17,303 bases of DNA from Treponema sp. (lineage in GTDB: Bacteria; Spirochaetota; Spirochaetia; Treponematales; Breznakiellaceae), in NCBI GenBank assembly GCA_031270205.1, contig JAISYA010000035.1, positions 1 through 17,303 of the forward strand. The letters are read 5' to 3'. A program made the position numbers and the translations under genes. The notes beneath the pieces are model-generated. The model worked only from the letters and a program-made list of their open reading frames with translations, had not been told where the DNA came from and ran no database searches. Numbering within the stretch: position 1 is the first letter of the stretch; each line of letters starts with the position of its first letter. Positions 1-8,300 of the stretch are shown here, one piece after another.

Positions 1-3000
1 TCAGCGGAATTGACAAATATTTTAACCTCAATACTGGAAATTGGCGCGGAAACTGGAAATATTACGATAAATAATAGCGTTACCTTAACAACGGTAAATG
101 ATTTAATTTTAAGATCATCCGGTTCGATAAACCAGCAAACATCGGTGGTGATAACAGCGAAGAATCTGGAAGTAGAGGCAGGGGGTGCGGTTGACCTTGG
201 CCCTGAGACAAACTCTATAGGCAGCTTAGCGGTAACCGCAGGCGGGGCGGTACAATTTACCAATGGGAAAACTTTGTCAATTGGGATAAGCGGCGCCGGG
301 ACAACTCCCGGAATAAGCGCCGCGGGGCATCCGGTTACGGTGGAAACAACGGTGGGCGATATACGTATATTAAAGGCTGTAAATGGGGGAACAGTATCAC
401 TGACCGCGGCAGGGGGTATCATCCAGCCGCCAAGCGAACCTGCCACGGCAATAATCACCGGGACAGTATTGACCCTGGAATCCGGAGGGGAAATAACGCT
501 GACCAAAGGAAACGCGGTAAGCAGCTTAGCAGTAACCGGTGCGGGCGGGGCGGTGCAATTTACCAATGCCCAGGCGCTTGAAATAGGGGGAAGCGGAACC
601 GGGATAGTTTCCGCGGGTAATGTTAACGTAGAAACCACCATCGGAAACATAAAGGTAAGCGATGCTGTAGATGCGGGAACTGGAACAAAAACAGTATCCC
701 TGACTTCGGCAGGGAATATTACCCAGCCGAGTACCGCGGCAATAATCACCGGGACAGTATTGACCCTGGAATCCGGGGGGGAGATAACGCTGACCAAAGG
801 AAACGCGGTAAGCAGCTTAGTAGTAACCAATGCGGCCGGGGCGGTACAATTTACCAATGCCCAGGCGCTTGAAATAGGGGGAAGCGGCGCCGGGATAGTC
901 TCTGCGGATAATGTTACCGTAGAAATCACCGCCGGAAGCATAACGGTAAGCGATGCTATAGACGCGGGAACGGCAGCCGGTGACGTGTATCTAAAAGCCG
1001 CCGCGGGGTTTGTTCTTGATGGAGGTATTGTCGGGAAAACAGTAATCCTGGAGAAATCCGGCAATGCCGGGGAGATAACCCAAAACACCGGCGGGATAAT
1101 AAACGCCGGTACGCTGTTTGAAATAAAAAATCCGGCTTCCCCATTCAACGATCCAATAGTAATGACTCACCCAAATAATGTTGCCGCCTTTGCCGCGGAG
1201 GATGCCGGGGTTGACATCAGCTTTTTCAATGATAGATCATCCGGGTTGACCGTAAATACGGTAAAAGGCAACGCAAGGGTGGAAATAAAAGAAGTCTCAG
1301 GTAGTTTAAAAGTAACCGGCCCAATAATCGCAGAAGAGTTGGAGCTTGGGGCAAAAGGCAATATTACTATTGATAAAACTCCGGGATTTTCACATCCTGA
1401 TTTGGTAAGTCCGCCAAAAAAAATCACCTTTGCCCAGGATGGTAGTCTCGATAGGGACAGCGCCAGTGTCAACCCTCTTGAGAATATAAAAGCGGAAGAG
1501 ACAATTACTATTAGACCTTACTATTATGACACATTAGCCCCGCCTTCATTACTCGACATTGCGATTAATGACACCGGCGGATCGTCTCCATTGTCTATAT
1601 CCCAGGAATTAATGGATACATTGGAAGCCCCAAAGGTAATAATAGGGGATAAGGACGCCTGCGGCGGTAATATCTATGTTGGTAATAATACTCCGCCCGG
1701 ATTGGACCTTACGGTGGGAGGCTATAATTTCTTCATGCAGACCAAGGGAGAAGTAATCATCAGTAACCGTGTGAAAATTGATGAAAACAGGGAACTGCAT
1801 ATTGTCGCCGACGGGTTGCGTCTTAAAGACGGTGCGGAAATAATTTCTCAGGACCCCGGTGATTTAACTACTATTATCCTTGAAATTAATGGATTTGAAA
1901 CAGGCGCGAACAATAAGATTGACGCCGGTGATGGAACGATTAAAATATATCCCGTTATGGGACAAACGCCAAAACCTATTCAATTTGGTGAAACTGATAT
2001 ACCCGGGATTATGCCAAGCCCGGCTCCCGGAAATTATTTTTATTATTCCTCCGAATGGAATGTTTTACGTGCCAGGAGTTACATTATTGGTATATCGGGT
2101 TATAACGCGGGTATTTACATATCCGGCGTTAGTAACGCAACCTATGAATTGACGGTAATAAACGACAATAATGTTTATTTTTTTGGGTCCTACAATTCGG
2201 TTAATGAATCCCTTAAACTGACAACAAATGAAATTCATTTTTTAAATACCGCCCACATAAATATTGGAACCGCCGATTTAACCCTTGAGAAAAAACTTTA
2301 TTTAACACCTTACAATCTTTCTCAAACGGTCATTGCCGCTTCTATCACCGCAAGCGGCAAAATAATAATTACCCATCAAATTAGCGGATATTCCGGCACG
2401 GATAATTCTTTAACCATTACCAATGGTACCGGGAAAACCTGGATAGGCGGTGATGTCGATCTGAGCGGCGATTTTACCTATACCGGTTCATCCATAACTT
2501 TTGTCGCAATTCCGTCACCGGGAACACCGCCGGTCCCAACGCCGCCGCCGGAAACTGCGTTAGATCCGTCCGATCCGCCGGTTAAACTAAAAGCGGGGGG
2601 TCAAATTAAATTTGACACTCCGAGGATCGACGGGAATATCATCATAAATGGCTATATTACCGCTTCGGGCCAGGACATTCCTTTTTACGGTAATCTGACA
2701 TTTGCCGGACCCGTTGATGCCGCTAAAAATATTGCTAACAGCGCATGGCTGGTATTTTCCGGGGACAGGGAACAGCGCTTTGATTCCGGGGGGAGCGTAA
2801 ACCCCATGGGGAATATCAGGATAGAAAAGGACGACGGGGCGAAAGTTCTGGCTGTCGGCAATGACGTCATCCAAAGGGACGGCGCGGAGCTGTATATCAA
2901 GACCGGGCTGCTTAATCTGACAGAAACCGTACCGTCAACGGTTCCTCTGAAGACCTGGACCATGGGGATCCCCTCGGAACCGGCTGAACCCGGAACCTTT

Positions 3001-5826
3001 ACGGGTATACGGGGCAAGCTGTCTCTGGGGGACGATTCCGGAACCGGCGCCGGATTAAAGGCGGTGGACGTTGATTTTCAGGGACCCCTTGGCCTGAGCG
3101 GGGTAGGAATAAAAAATACTATCACCGCGACGGGAAACTTCACCGCAGCAAAAGATACCGCCGGTTCCGCGGTAAAGGATTTTGAGAAAATACCGGTGGT
3201 CATGTTTCCCGACGGAACGGCGGAGGAGAAAAAAATAAGTTCCCAGGTGGAGCTGGGTACCTTAATTATTTTACGGCCCGCTTTGGCGAATCAAAATTTA
3301 AACCTGAGGAATATGCAGCTTGGCGCCCTGGGTTATACAGAGCCGGGGTCCACAACCCCGGCGGACTACAAAACCGGAGTATACCTGAACGCCGTTAGTT
3401 CCGGTGTAAGCGCTCTGACAAAAATAACCGTCCATGGTAATTGGACTAACCATGTTATTGATGTGAATAATTCTACCGATAACATTACCACCGCTTTCCG
3501 GGGGATCAGTGAAGTTGTTTTTGACAGCGCGGTAAACCCGGACAAGGTGGTTAAAATTGCCGGAAATTCCGCATGGTATGCCTTTACCTGTGTAAGTCCC
3601 GGTGTTACCATAAAGTTTGATAATTATCCCAAAAGACATTATATCTCCGGCAGGTTTACCCTTAACGGCGGGGTGAATGTGGAGGATTACATCATTCTGA
3701 CCAGGCTGGATGATGTTCCCGGGGAACCGGCGTGTAAGCTTGGTACCATCAAACCCGTATTACCCCTGACGGAAGAGGAGCATAAGAAATTTTGGGACTT
3801 TGTCGTGGCGCCCAAAACCGCGGCTACCCAGGGTACGGTGATGAATCTTAGCAATCTTGTTATCATGTTCAGTAACGCATCCCTCAGGCTGGCCATACCG
3901 CCGGAGGATAGACATGTATGGGCCTATCCGTATTTTTCCCCAAACGATCCCTATAATTCTGCCAATCCGGGTTTTGTGTATACCCCCGGCACTGATGGCG
4001 ACCAATATTCTTACTACAATATCAACTGGATCCTTCAGCATAGTTTCATCTATGCCTATACCGAGGATGCCAACGGTAACGGCAGGATAGATCGTATCAG
4101 GGCCCAGGCCGCCTTTGAGTTGAATACCTTCGCCGCGGGCGCTTTTGAGGGGCTTGAGATGAAGGTTAAAATTGACGAGGCCGCGGAGGAAGAATGGATA
4201 CCGGTTACGGGTTACGGACCGGTACCGAATTCCCCGGAATCCATTTATATTTATCTGGAGGAGCATGAATACGCCGATGGGGGCGCGGAAAATTTGTTTG
4301 TCAGTATTGAAAATAATGAGACCCTGGTGGATCTTGCCACCGGACTAAACCCTATCCAGGGAAACGTGCTGACCATCGACACGGTTTTCCCCCGGATAAC
4401 CTATGCGCTAATGCTGCCCGGCGCGAATAAAGCCTTTGTGCAGTTTTCCGAGAAAATTGACGACAGTGTTATTGAATTTACCTATCCCCCTTATCCGTCC
4501 TTAGGCCGGGAACAAATTGTTCCGGTGGACGGGAAGAAAAATGAATTTGAACTTAGTTTCCCCGCAGGATCGGTGTATGATGTAAAGACCCTGGCATCGG
4601 GTCTGGAATTTACCGTTAAGGGCGTAAGGGATAACGCGAAATGGGCTGTGGATCGAAATATGGCGGATCCGGATATGCCCTCACCCAGATATCCAAAGGA
4701 TGTGAAGTACAGTGATTATGTAACTGTTCCGGGTAACCCCGAAGAATGGACTTTGCCTCCAACAGTAACCGTGCTGTATCCCCCCAATGGATTACCCGTA
4801 CCCGGCGGGTTCCCGAACGGCGAACTGCCGCACCGGATCACGGATATGCTGGTATCACTGCCCCCCACCGGAGCCCAGCCGCCGGCGAACGATCCTTTCT
4901 TTGTATGGCCGGTCTGGGCGATAAATCCCCAGGAGAAGGACAATATTACTGAACAGCGGCAGGATACACATGTGGTTCGAAAATTTGCCGGCCGTGACTA
5001 TCTTGAGGACAAGGATATTACTCTGGAGGTAAATATGAACGAAGCTTTTGTGGGAACCCATACTCCCCGGCTTGTATTTCGCGCGGCGGTTCCCGATGCG
5101 GTTAGAGCCGGGTCCGGACCGGTTGATCCAAGTTTCGGCGTGCCCCACGGAAATGACGGGCTGTGGCTTGGCGATTTTGAATCCAGGACTTATCCCAACA
5201 ACGAGCGGCCGGACTTGCCCTCCATGCCGAAAAGTCCCTACGCATTCTCCAATCTGGTTCCCAGGCCCTGTGAATCGGCCTATACCCGGTCCGCCGACAG
5301 TGAATCTTCCAACGGCAGGGTTTTTGATTTTAAACTTTTAAAAACCGCCGCCTCTGAATATGCCTATGGTGTGTCCACGCTGGAGTTCTTTCTCCGTCTC
5401 TCTCCCCGGAACAACCCCTATACCAATCCTTCCGACGATCCTTCGGAGTATCTCTATATCGGGCAGCTTGGGGAAGGCGCAAAACCCTGGTACCGCCGGG
5501 TGGCGCCCTTTAAGCTTGAGATTCACAATATCACCCGCCAGCGCAGCGGCGTGACCATCCTCAACAACGTTATTAAGCCTTCCACAGGTGAAAAGGTCTA
5601 CCTGGATTACCAGCTTAGCCGGAATGGCCCGGTTACTATCCAGGTATTCACCCTGGACGGTACATTAGTAAAAGTGTTGGTGCGGGAAAATAAGACCTCC
5701 GGGGAATACCGGACCGATTGGGACGGAAAGAACAACGGCGGCCGGGAAGTGGCCCGGGGTATGTACTTTATCCGGGTTGTTGCCCCGGATATTGATGAAA
5801 TTCGCAAGGTTATGGTAGTAAAATAA
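1..5826 (+). CDS. Giant secreted/surface protein, haemagglutinin-like repeats with FlgD-like C-terminus (5'-truncated)
   Basis: The reading frame is open from base 1, so the true start lies outside the window and 1941 residues are visible. A TTG at base 10 is only an internal codon. Residues about 1-450 are Gly/Ala/Thr/Val-rich strands of the type found in filamentous-haemagglutinin-like beta-helices, with repeated GGAVQFTN and NAVSSL blocks. A proline-rich hinge lies near residue 837. A Ca-loop-like DANGNGRID sits at about 1356-1364, followed by an Ig/SwmA-like stretch (DTVFPRITYALML, FSEKID) from about 1460. The last 75 residues (YQLSRNGPVTIQVF, then WDGKNNGG, then GMYFIRV) match the FlgD Ig-like / secretion-tail style of module. 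I infer an exported adhesin or sheath-like surface protein. There is no catalytic motif. The first 2.4 kb is more AT-rich at third positions than the remainder. The stop codon directly abuts era. Exact function is unknown. Confidence 0.88.
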   Translation, partial: SAELTNILTSILEIGAETGNITINNSVTLTTVNDLILRSSGSINQQTSVVITAKNLEVEAGGAVDLGPETNSIGSLAVTAGGAVQFTNGKTLSIGISGAGTTPGISAAGHPVTVETTVGDIRILKAVNGGTVSLTAAGGIIQPPSEPATAIITGTVLTLESGGEITLTKGNAVSSLAVTGAGGAVQFTNAQALEIGGSGTGIVSAGNVNVETTIGNIKVSDAVDAGTGTKTVSLTSAGNITQPSTAAIITGTVLTLESGGEITLTKGNAVSSLVVTNAAGAVQFTNAQALEIGGSGAGIVSADNVTVEITAGSITVSDAIDAGTAAGDVYLKAAAGFVLDGGIVGKTVILEKSGNAGEITQNTGGIINAGTLFEIKNPASPFNDPIVMTHPNNVAAFAAEDAGVDISFFNDRSSGLTVNTVKGNARVEIKEVSGSLKVTGPIIAEELELGAKGNITIDKTPGFSHPDLVSPPKKITFAQDGSLDRDSASVNPLENIKAEETITIRPYYYDTLAPPSLLDIAINDTGGSSPLSISQELMDTLEAPKVIIGDKDACGGNIYVGNNTPPGLDLTVGGYNFFMQTKGEVIISNRVKIDENRELHIVADGLRLKDGAEIISQDPGDLTTIILEINGFETGANNKIDAGDGTIKIYPVMGQTPKPIQFGETDIPGIMPSPAPGNYFYYSSEWNVLRARSYIIGISGYNAGIYISGVSNATYELTVINDNNVYFFGSYNSVNESLKLTTNEIHFLNTAHINIGTADLTLEKKLYLTPYNLSQTVIAASITASGKIIITHQISGYSGTDNSLTITNGTGKTWIGGDVDLSGDFTYTGSSITFVAIPSPGTPPVPTPPPETALDPSDPPVKLKAGGQIKFDTPRIDGNIIINGYITASGQDIPFYGNLTFAGPVDAAKNIANSAWLVFSGDREQRFDSGGSVNPMGNIRIEKDDGAKVLAVGNDVIQRDGAELYIKTGLLNLTETVPSTVPLKTWTMGIPSEPAEPGTFTGIRGKLSLGDDSGTGAGLKAVDVDFQGPLGLSGVGIKNTITATGNFTAAKDTAGSAVKDFEKIPVVMFPDGTAEEKKISSQVELGTLIILRPALANQNLNLRNMQLGALGYTEPGSTTPADYKTGVYLNAVSSGVSALTKITVHGNWTNHVIDVNNSTDNITTAFRGISEVVFDSAVNPDKVVKIAGNSAWYAFTCVSPGVTIKFDNYPKRHYISGRFTLNGGVNVEDYIILTRLDDVPGEPACKLGTIKPVLPLTEEEHKKFWDFVVAPKTAATQGTVMNLSNLVIMFSNASLRLAIPPEDRHVWAYPYFSPNDPYNSANPGFVYTPGTDGDQYSYYNINWILQHSFIYAYTEDANGNGRIDRIRAQAAFELNTFAAGAFEGLEMKVKIDEAAEEEWIPVTGYGPVPNSPESIYIYLEEHEYADGGAENLFVSIENNETLVDLATGLNPIQGNVLTIDTVFPRITYALMLPGANKAFVQFSEKIDDSVIEFTYPPYPSLGREQIVPVDGKKNEFELSFPAGSVYDVKTLASGLEFTVKGVRDNAKWAVDRNMADPDMPSPRYPKDVKYSDYVTVPGNPEEWTLPPTVTVLYPPNGLPVPGGFPNGELPHRITDMLVSLPPTGAQPPANDPFFVWPVWAINPQEKDNITEQRQDTHVVRKFAGRDYLEDKDITLEVNMNEAFVGTHTPRLVFRAAVPDAVRAGSGPVDPSFGVPHGNDGLWLGDFESRTYPNNERPDLPSMPKSPYAFSNLVPRPCESAYTRSADSESSNGRVFDFKLLKTAASEYAYGVSTLEFFLRLSPRNNPYTNPSDDPSEYLYIGQLGEGAKPWYRRVAPFKLEIHNITRQRSGVTILNNVIKPSTGEKVYLDYQLSRNGPVTIQVFTLDGTLVKVLVRENKTSGEYRTDWDGKNNGGREVARGMYFIRVVAPDIDEIRKVMVVK
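451..971 (+). repeat. In-frame 291-bp-period tandem repeat within the exoprotein gene
   Basis: Bases 451-680 recur at 742-971, offset by exactly 291 bp (97 codons). Long identical DNA blocks are shared, for example the run beginning ataatcaccgggacagtat, and gaaacgcggtaagcagctta. The encoded unit contains ITGTVLTLESGGEITL, NAVSSL, VQFTNAQALEIGGSG and IVSAxNV. A third, more diverged copy starts near base 208 (NSIGSLAVTAGGAVQFTN), about 303 bp before the matching point of the first full copy. The high DNA identity suggests recent duplication or gene conversion. It is coding and in frame, so it probably adds turns to a beta-helix. Confidence 0.9.
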
Positions 5827-6741
5827 ATGGCAAATAAATCGGCGTTTGTGGCGGTGGTAGGCCGCCCATCGGTGGGGAAGTCCACCCTAATCAACCTGCT
5901 CTGCGGTCAGAAGGTAGCCATTGTCAGCGCGGTTCCCCAGACCACCAGGAACGCTATCCGGGGTATCGTAAACCGGCCCCAGGGCCAGCTTGTTTTTGTG
6001 GATACCCCGGGCCGGCATGCTTCGGAAAAAAAGCTCAACAAAAAACTCATGGCAGTGTCGGATCGGGCGGTAGCGGAAGCGGAACTGGCGCTTTACATGC
6101 TGGACGCATCCCGCCCCCCCGGCGCCGAAGAGGATGTCATCGCCCGGGATCTGGCTCCCCTGGCGGAAACGGCGCTGATAGCCGCAATAAACAAGATGGA
6201 TGCCAGGGGCGCCGGCTTTGACGGGGCGCGCAGTTTTCTTAAACTCCGTCTCCCAAATCTTCCCGATTCCCGGATCTTCGGCATCTCCGCCCTAAAAAAC
6301 GAAGGTACGGAGGAACTGCTCCGCTGCCTTTTCGATCTGGCAGGGGAAGGGGAGAACCTCTATCCCGAGGGATACTACACCGATCAGGACCTGGATTTCC
6401 GCATCGCCGAGATCATCCGGGAAAAGGCCATTAACCGCCTGTACGAAGAACTGCCCCATTCTCTCTATGTGGAAGTGGCGGATACGGAGCTGCACAGTGA
6501 TGATAAAGACCCGTCAAAAACACGGCTCTGGATACGGGCCTTCATCATCACTGAACGGGATTCCCAGAAGGGTATGGTGGTAGGCAAGTCCGGTGAAATG
6601 ATCAAGGCTATCCGTCAGGCGGCCCAGAAAGATTTGAACCGCATCCTCGACTGGAAGGTGGAACTCGACCTTCGGGTTAAAAGCTCCCACGAATGGCGCC
6701 GTAACGACAAGGTCCTGCGCAGGCTAATCTCAGGGGAGTAA
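5827..6741 (+). CDS. era: GTPase Era
   Basis: 304 residues, close to the usual 300 for Era, a GTPase that binds 16S rRNA near its 3' end and acts in 30S maturation. Visible motifs are G1 GRPSVGKST (12-20), the switch I TTR (39-41), G3 DTPG (59-62), G4 NKMD (122-125) and G5 SALKNEG (154-160). A C-terminal KH domain carries the GKSG turn at about residue 254. The ATG follows the TAA of the upstream exoprotein with no intervening base. No strong Shine-Dalgarno lies at normal spacing (only AAGG about 17 nt upstream), so translation is probably coupled to the upstream gene. Ser replaces the more usual Asn in G1, which is harmless. The 3' end overlaps the convergent thrH by 12 bp. Confidence 0.97.
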   Translation: MANKSAFVAVVGRPSVGKSTLINLLCGQKVAIVSAVPQTTRNAIRGIVNRPQGQLVFVDTPGRHASEKKLNKKLMAVSDRAVAEAELALYMLDASRPPGAEEDVIARDLAPLAETALIAAINKMDARGAGFDGARSFLKLRLPNLPDSRIFGISALKNEGTEELLRCLFDLAGEGENLYPEGYYTDQDLDFRIAEIIREKAINRLYEELPHSLYVEVADTELHSDDKDPSKTRLWIRAFIITERDSQKGMVVGKSGEMIKAIRQAAQKDLNRILDWKVELDLRVKSSHEWRRNDKVLRRLISGE

Positions 6742-7335
6742 AAATTCATTAATCCGCGCGAGAAGATCCGTATATGTATCCACACAGGTAATATCGCTAT
6801 TGTCTGATCTGATGGAAGCGGGCGCCCGGAAGAGGCACCCCGCGTGGGCTTCGCGGATCATTGCGAGATCGTTGAAAGAATCCCCGGCGGCAAAAACTTC
6901 CAGGTTGATGGACTTGAAGGCAAGCACCGCGTTTTTCTTGCCATCCTTTTGGCGGAGTTTGTAGCCCGTGACGGCGCCGTCCGGAGCGGTAACCAGGCTG
7001 TTACAGAATAGGGTGGGGTAGTCCAGTTTAGCCATCAGGGGTTTGGCGAACTGTTCAAAGGTATCGGAGAGGATGATAAGCTGGGTCCGCTCCTTTAACG
7101 CGGCGGTAAATTCCACCGCCCCTTCCAGGGGAACCATGTTTCCGATGACCCGCTGTATGTCGGCCAGCTTGAGATGATGTTTTGCCAGGAGTTCCAGCCG
7201 GAAGGCCATGAGCTTATCGTAGTCCGGTTCGTCCCGGGTGGTACGCCGCAGTTCGGGGATTCCCGTGGCTTCGGAAAAGGCTATCCAAATTTCAGGGATC
7301 AGCACTCCTTCAAGATCAAGACACACCATATGCAT
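6730..7335 (-). CDS. thrH: Phosphoserine phosphatase / homoserine phosphotransferase ThrH
   Basis: 201 residues, a HAD-superfamily enzyme close in length and sequence to Pseudomonas ThrH. That enzyme dephosphorylates phosphoserine and can transfer the phosphate to homoserine, linking serine and threonine synthesis. Motif I is CLDLEGVLIPEIW (nucleophile Asp7, Glu9). Motif II is ILSDTF (Ser90-Asp91). The Lys of motif III lies in the RQKDGKKN segment (about 128-135). Motif IV is AAGDSFND (149-156). The PLEGAVEF and TRDEPDYD segments are characteristic of ThrH. The ATG at 7335 is preferred over the one two codons later, because an AAAGGG lies about 11 nt upstream. It is downstream of the queuosine-precursor transporter on the same strand with a 62-bp gap, so it may be cotranscribed. 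Bases 7336-7397 show no clear signal. Confidence 0.93.
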   Translation of the reverse strand: MHMVCLDLEGVLIPEIWIAFSEATGIPELRRTTRDEPDYDKLMAFRLELLAKHHLKLADIQRVIGNMVPLEGAVEFTAALKERTQLIILSDTFEQFAKPLMAKLDYPTLFCNSLVTAPDGAVTGYKLRQKDGKKNAVLAFKSINLEVFAAGDSFNDLAMIREAHAGCLFRAPASIRSDNSDITCVDTYTDLLARINEFLLP

Positions 7336-7397
7336 AAGAAAATCATCCCTTTAAAAAATTCGTCCTGAAAACAGATAATCACACTTTGAATCGCAGG

Positions 7398-8180
7398 TCA
7401 AGAACAGCCCCGCCGCGGGGCCGGCTGATCCGGCTTCGTTCTAAAGGGATTAAAGCTGATTCCCACATCGTAGGTATCGATTCCCTCGATTTTTTTGAGC
7501 CGCCCCACCGCCGCATACGTTACAGGGGTCATCAGGGCTTCCACGGCGCACTTAAAAAGGTAATTGGTGAGGGCCAGGGTGATGAAAAGTTCCCGGCCAA
7601 AAACCCCGGTAAGGCAGGCAATGCCCACAAAGACCAGGCTGTCTGCCAATTCCCCTGCCAAAGTGCTTCCCAGGGTCCGCATCCAGAGATATTTCCCCTT
7701 CATGGCCACCTTCATCCGGGAAAGGACCAGGGAATTGGAAAATTCCCCCGTCCAGTACCCCAAAAGGCTCGCCAGAACTATCCCCCCGTGGCTCATACCT
7801 CCCAGGATGGCGTCGTAGGCGGCGCTCCCGGCATAGGTTTCCCAGGCGGCTTCTGCCGGAAGGTTTTGGAGGAGGAAAAACACCGCCGAAGACAGGGCCA
7901 GCACGGCAAATCCCGTCCAGATAACCCGCCGGGAGGCCCGGAATCCGTATACTTCGGTAAGGACATCCCCTATAACATAGGAGAGGGGGAAAAGTATGGT
8001 GCCTCCGTCAAAGGCCAGGGGTATACCGAAGAGGGAAAAACCCGGATCGACGATTTTTGCCGAGGACGCCACATTACTAAGGATAAGGACCGCCGCAAAG
8101 TAGACCATCACCAGGTCAAGACAACGATAGGACCCGCCGGAACGCCCGGTTGTCTCCGCTGTACGCGATTGAAGAGACAT
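7398..8180 (-). CDS. yhhQ: Queuosine precursor transporter (YhhQ/QPTR family)
   Basis: 260 residues with about six hydrophobic segments, an inner-membrane protein that imports queuosine precursors (preQ0/preQ1 or queuine) for tRNA modification. Family hallmarks are LSNVASSAKI (34-43), FPLSYVIGDVLTEVYGFRAS (64-83), YWTGEFSNSLVLSRMK (142-157), the AGELADSLVFVGIA stretch (175-188), TNYLFKCAVEALMTP (205-219), and a tail LKKIEGIDTYDVGISFNPF. The ATG at 8180 follows a GGGG Shine-Dalgarno with a 6-nt T spacer. That GGGG is part of a preQ1-I-like RNA, which supports both the start and the substrate. A separate promoter lies upstream at 8267-8296. Whether this protein carries preQ0, preQ1 or queuine cannot be read from sequence. 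Confidence 0.94.
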   Translation of the reverse strand: MSLQSRTAETTGRSGGSYRCLDLVMVYFAAVLILSNVASSAKIVDPGFSLFGIPLAFDGGTILFPLSYVIGDVLTEVYGFRASRRVIWTGFAVLALSSAVFFLLQNLPAEAAWETYAGSAAYDAILGGMSHGGIVLASLLGYWTGEFSNSLVLSRMKVAMKGKYLWMRTLGSTLAGELADSLVFVGIACLTGVFGRELFITLALTNYLFKCAVEALMTPVTYAAVGRLKKIEGIDTYDVGISFNPFRTKPDQPAPRRGCS

Positions 8181-8186
8181 AAAAAA

Positions 8187-8222
8187 CCCCGTTTTGATCA
8201 GGCGGGTAGCAGGACGACCGCC
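8187..8222 (-). promoter_or_regulatory. Candidate preQ1-I riboswitch controlling queuosine-precursor transporter translation
   Basis: On the minus strand, P1 is GGCGG (8222-8218) paired with CCGCC (8205-8201). It encloses a 12-nt loop UCGUCCUGCUAC, which contains the UC and CUAC elements typical of the class. An A-rich tail UGAUCAAAACGGGG follows. The loop segment UCCUG can pair with the tail CGGGG to make the H-type pseudoknot, which would hide the GGGG Shine-Dalgarno six bases before the AUG. The layout closely resembles the Thermoanaerobacter tengcongensis and Bacillus preQ1-I aptamers as I remember them. The gene controlled is a queuosine-precursor transporter, the expected partner. Translational repression by preQ1 is inferred. 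Confidence 0.8.
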
Positions 8223-8266
8223 GCGGCTAAGACAACCACGATTCCCGCCGCTGGAACCATGGAACG

Positions 8267-8296
8267 AATATACCCCGGAACCGTTTATAGTGGCAA
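8267..8296 (-). promoter_or_regulatory. Sigma70-like promoter for the transporter-thrH unit
   Basis: Reading the minus strand, TTGCCA (8296-8291) is followed after 18 bp by TATATT (8272-8267); each hexamer matches consensus at 5 of 6 positions. The predicted start near 8260 would give a leader of about 80 nt ending in the preQ1-I-like element. It sits in the 120-bp gap after the stop of lyase homologue A, so the transporter need not depend on read-through from the catabolic operon. I see no strong intrinsic terminator in this gap. Confidence 0.6.
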
Positions 8297-8300
8297 CCTG

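Noticed and set aside
451..971. CRISPR array or mobile-element repeat
   Set aside because: The repeat is a 291-bp in-frame coding duplication of a surface-protein module, without short repeats and spacers or transposase.
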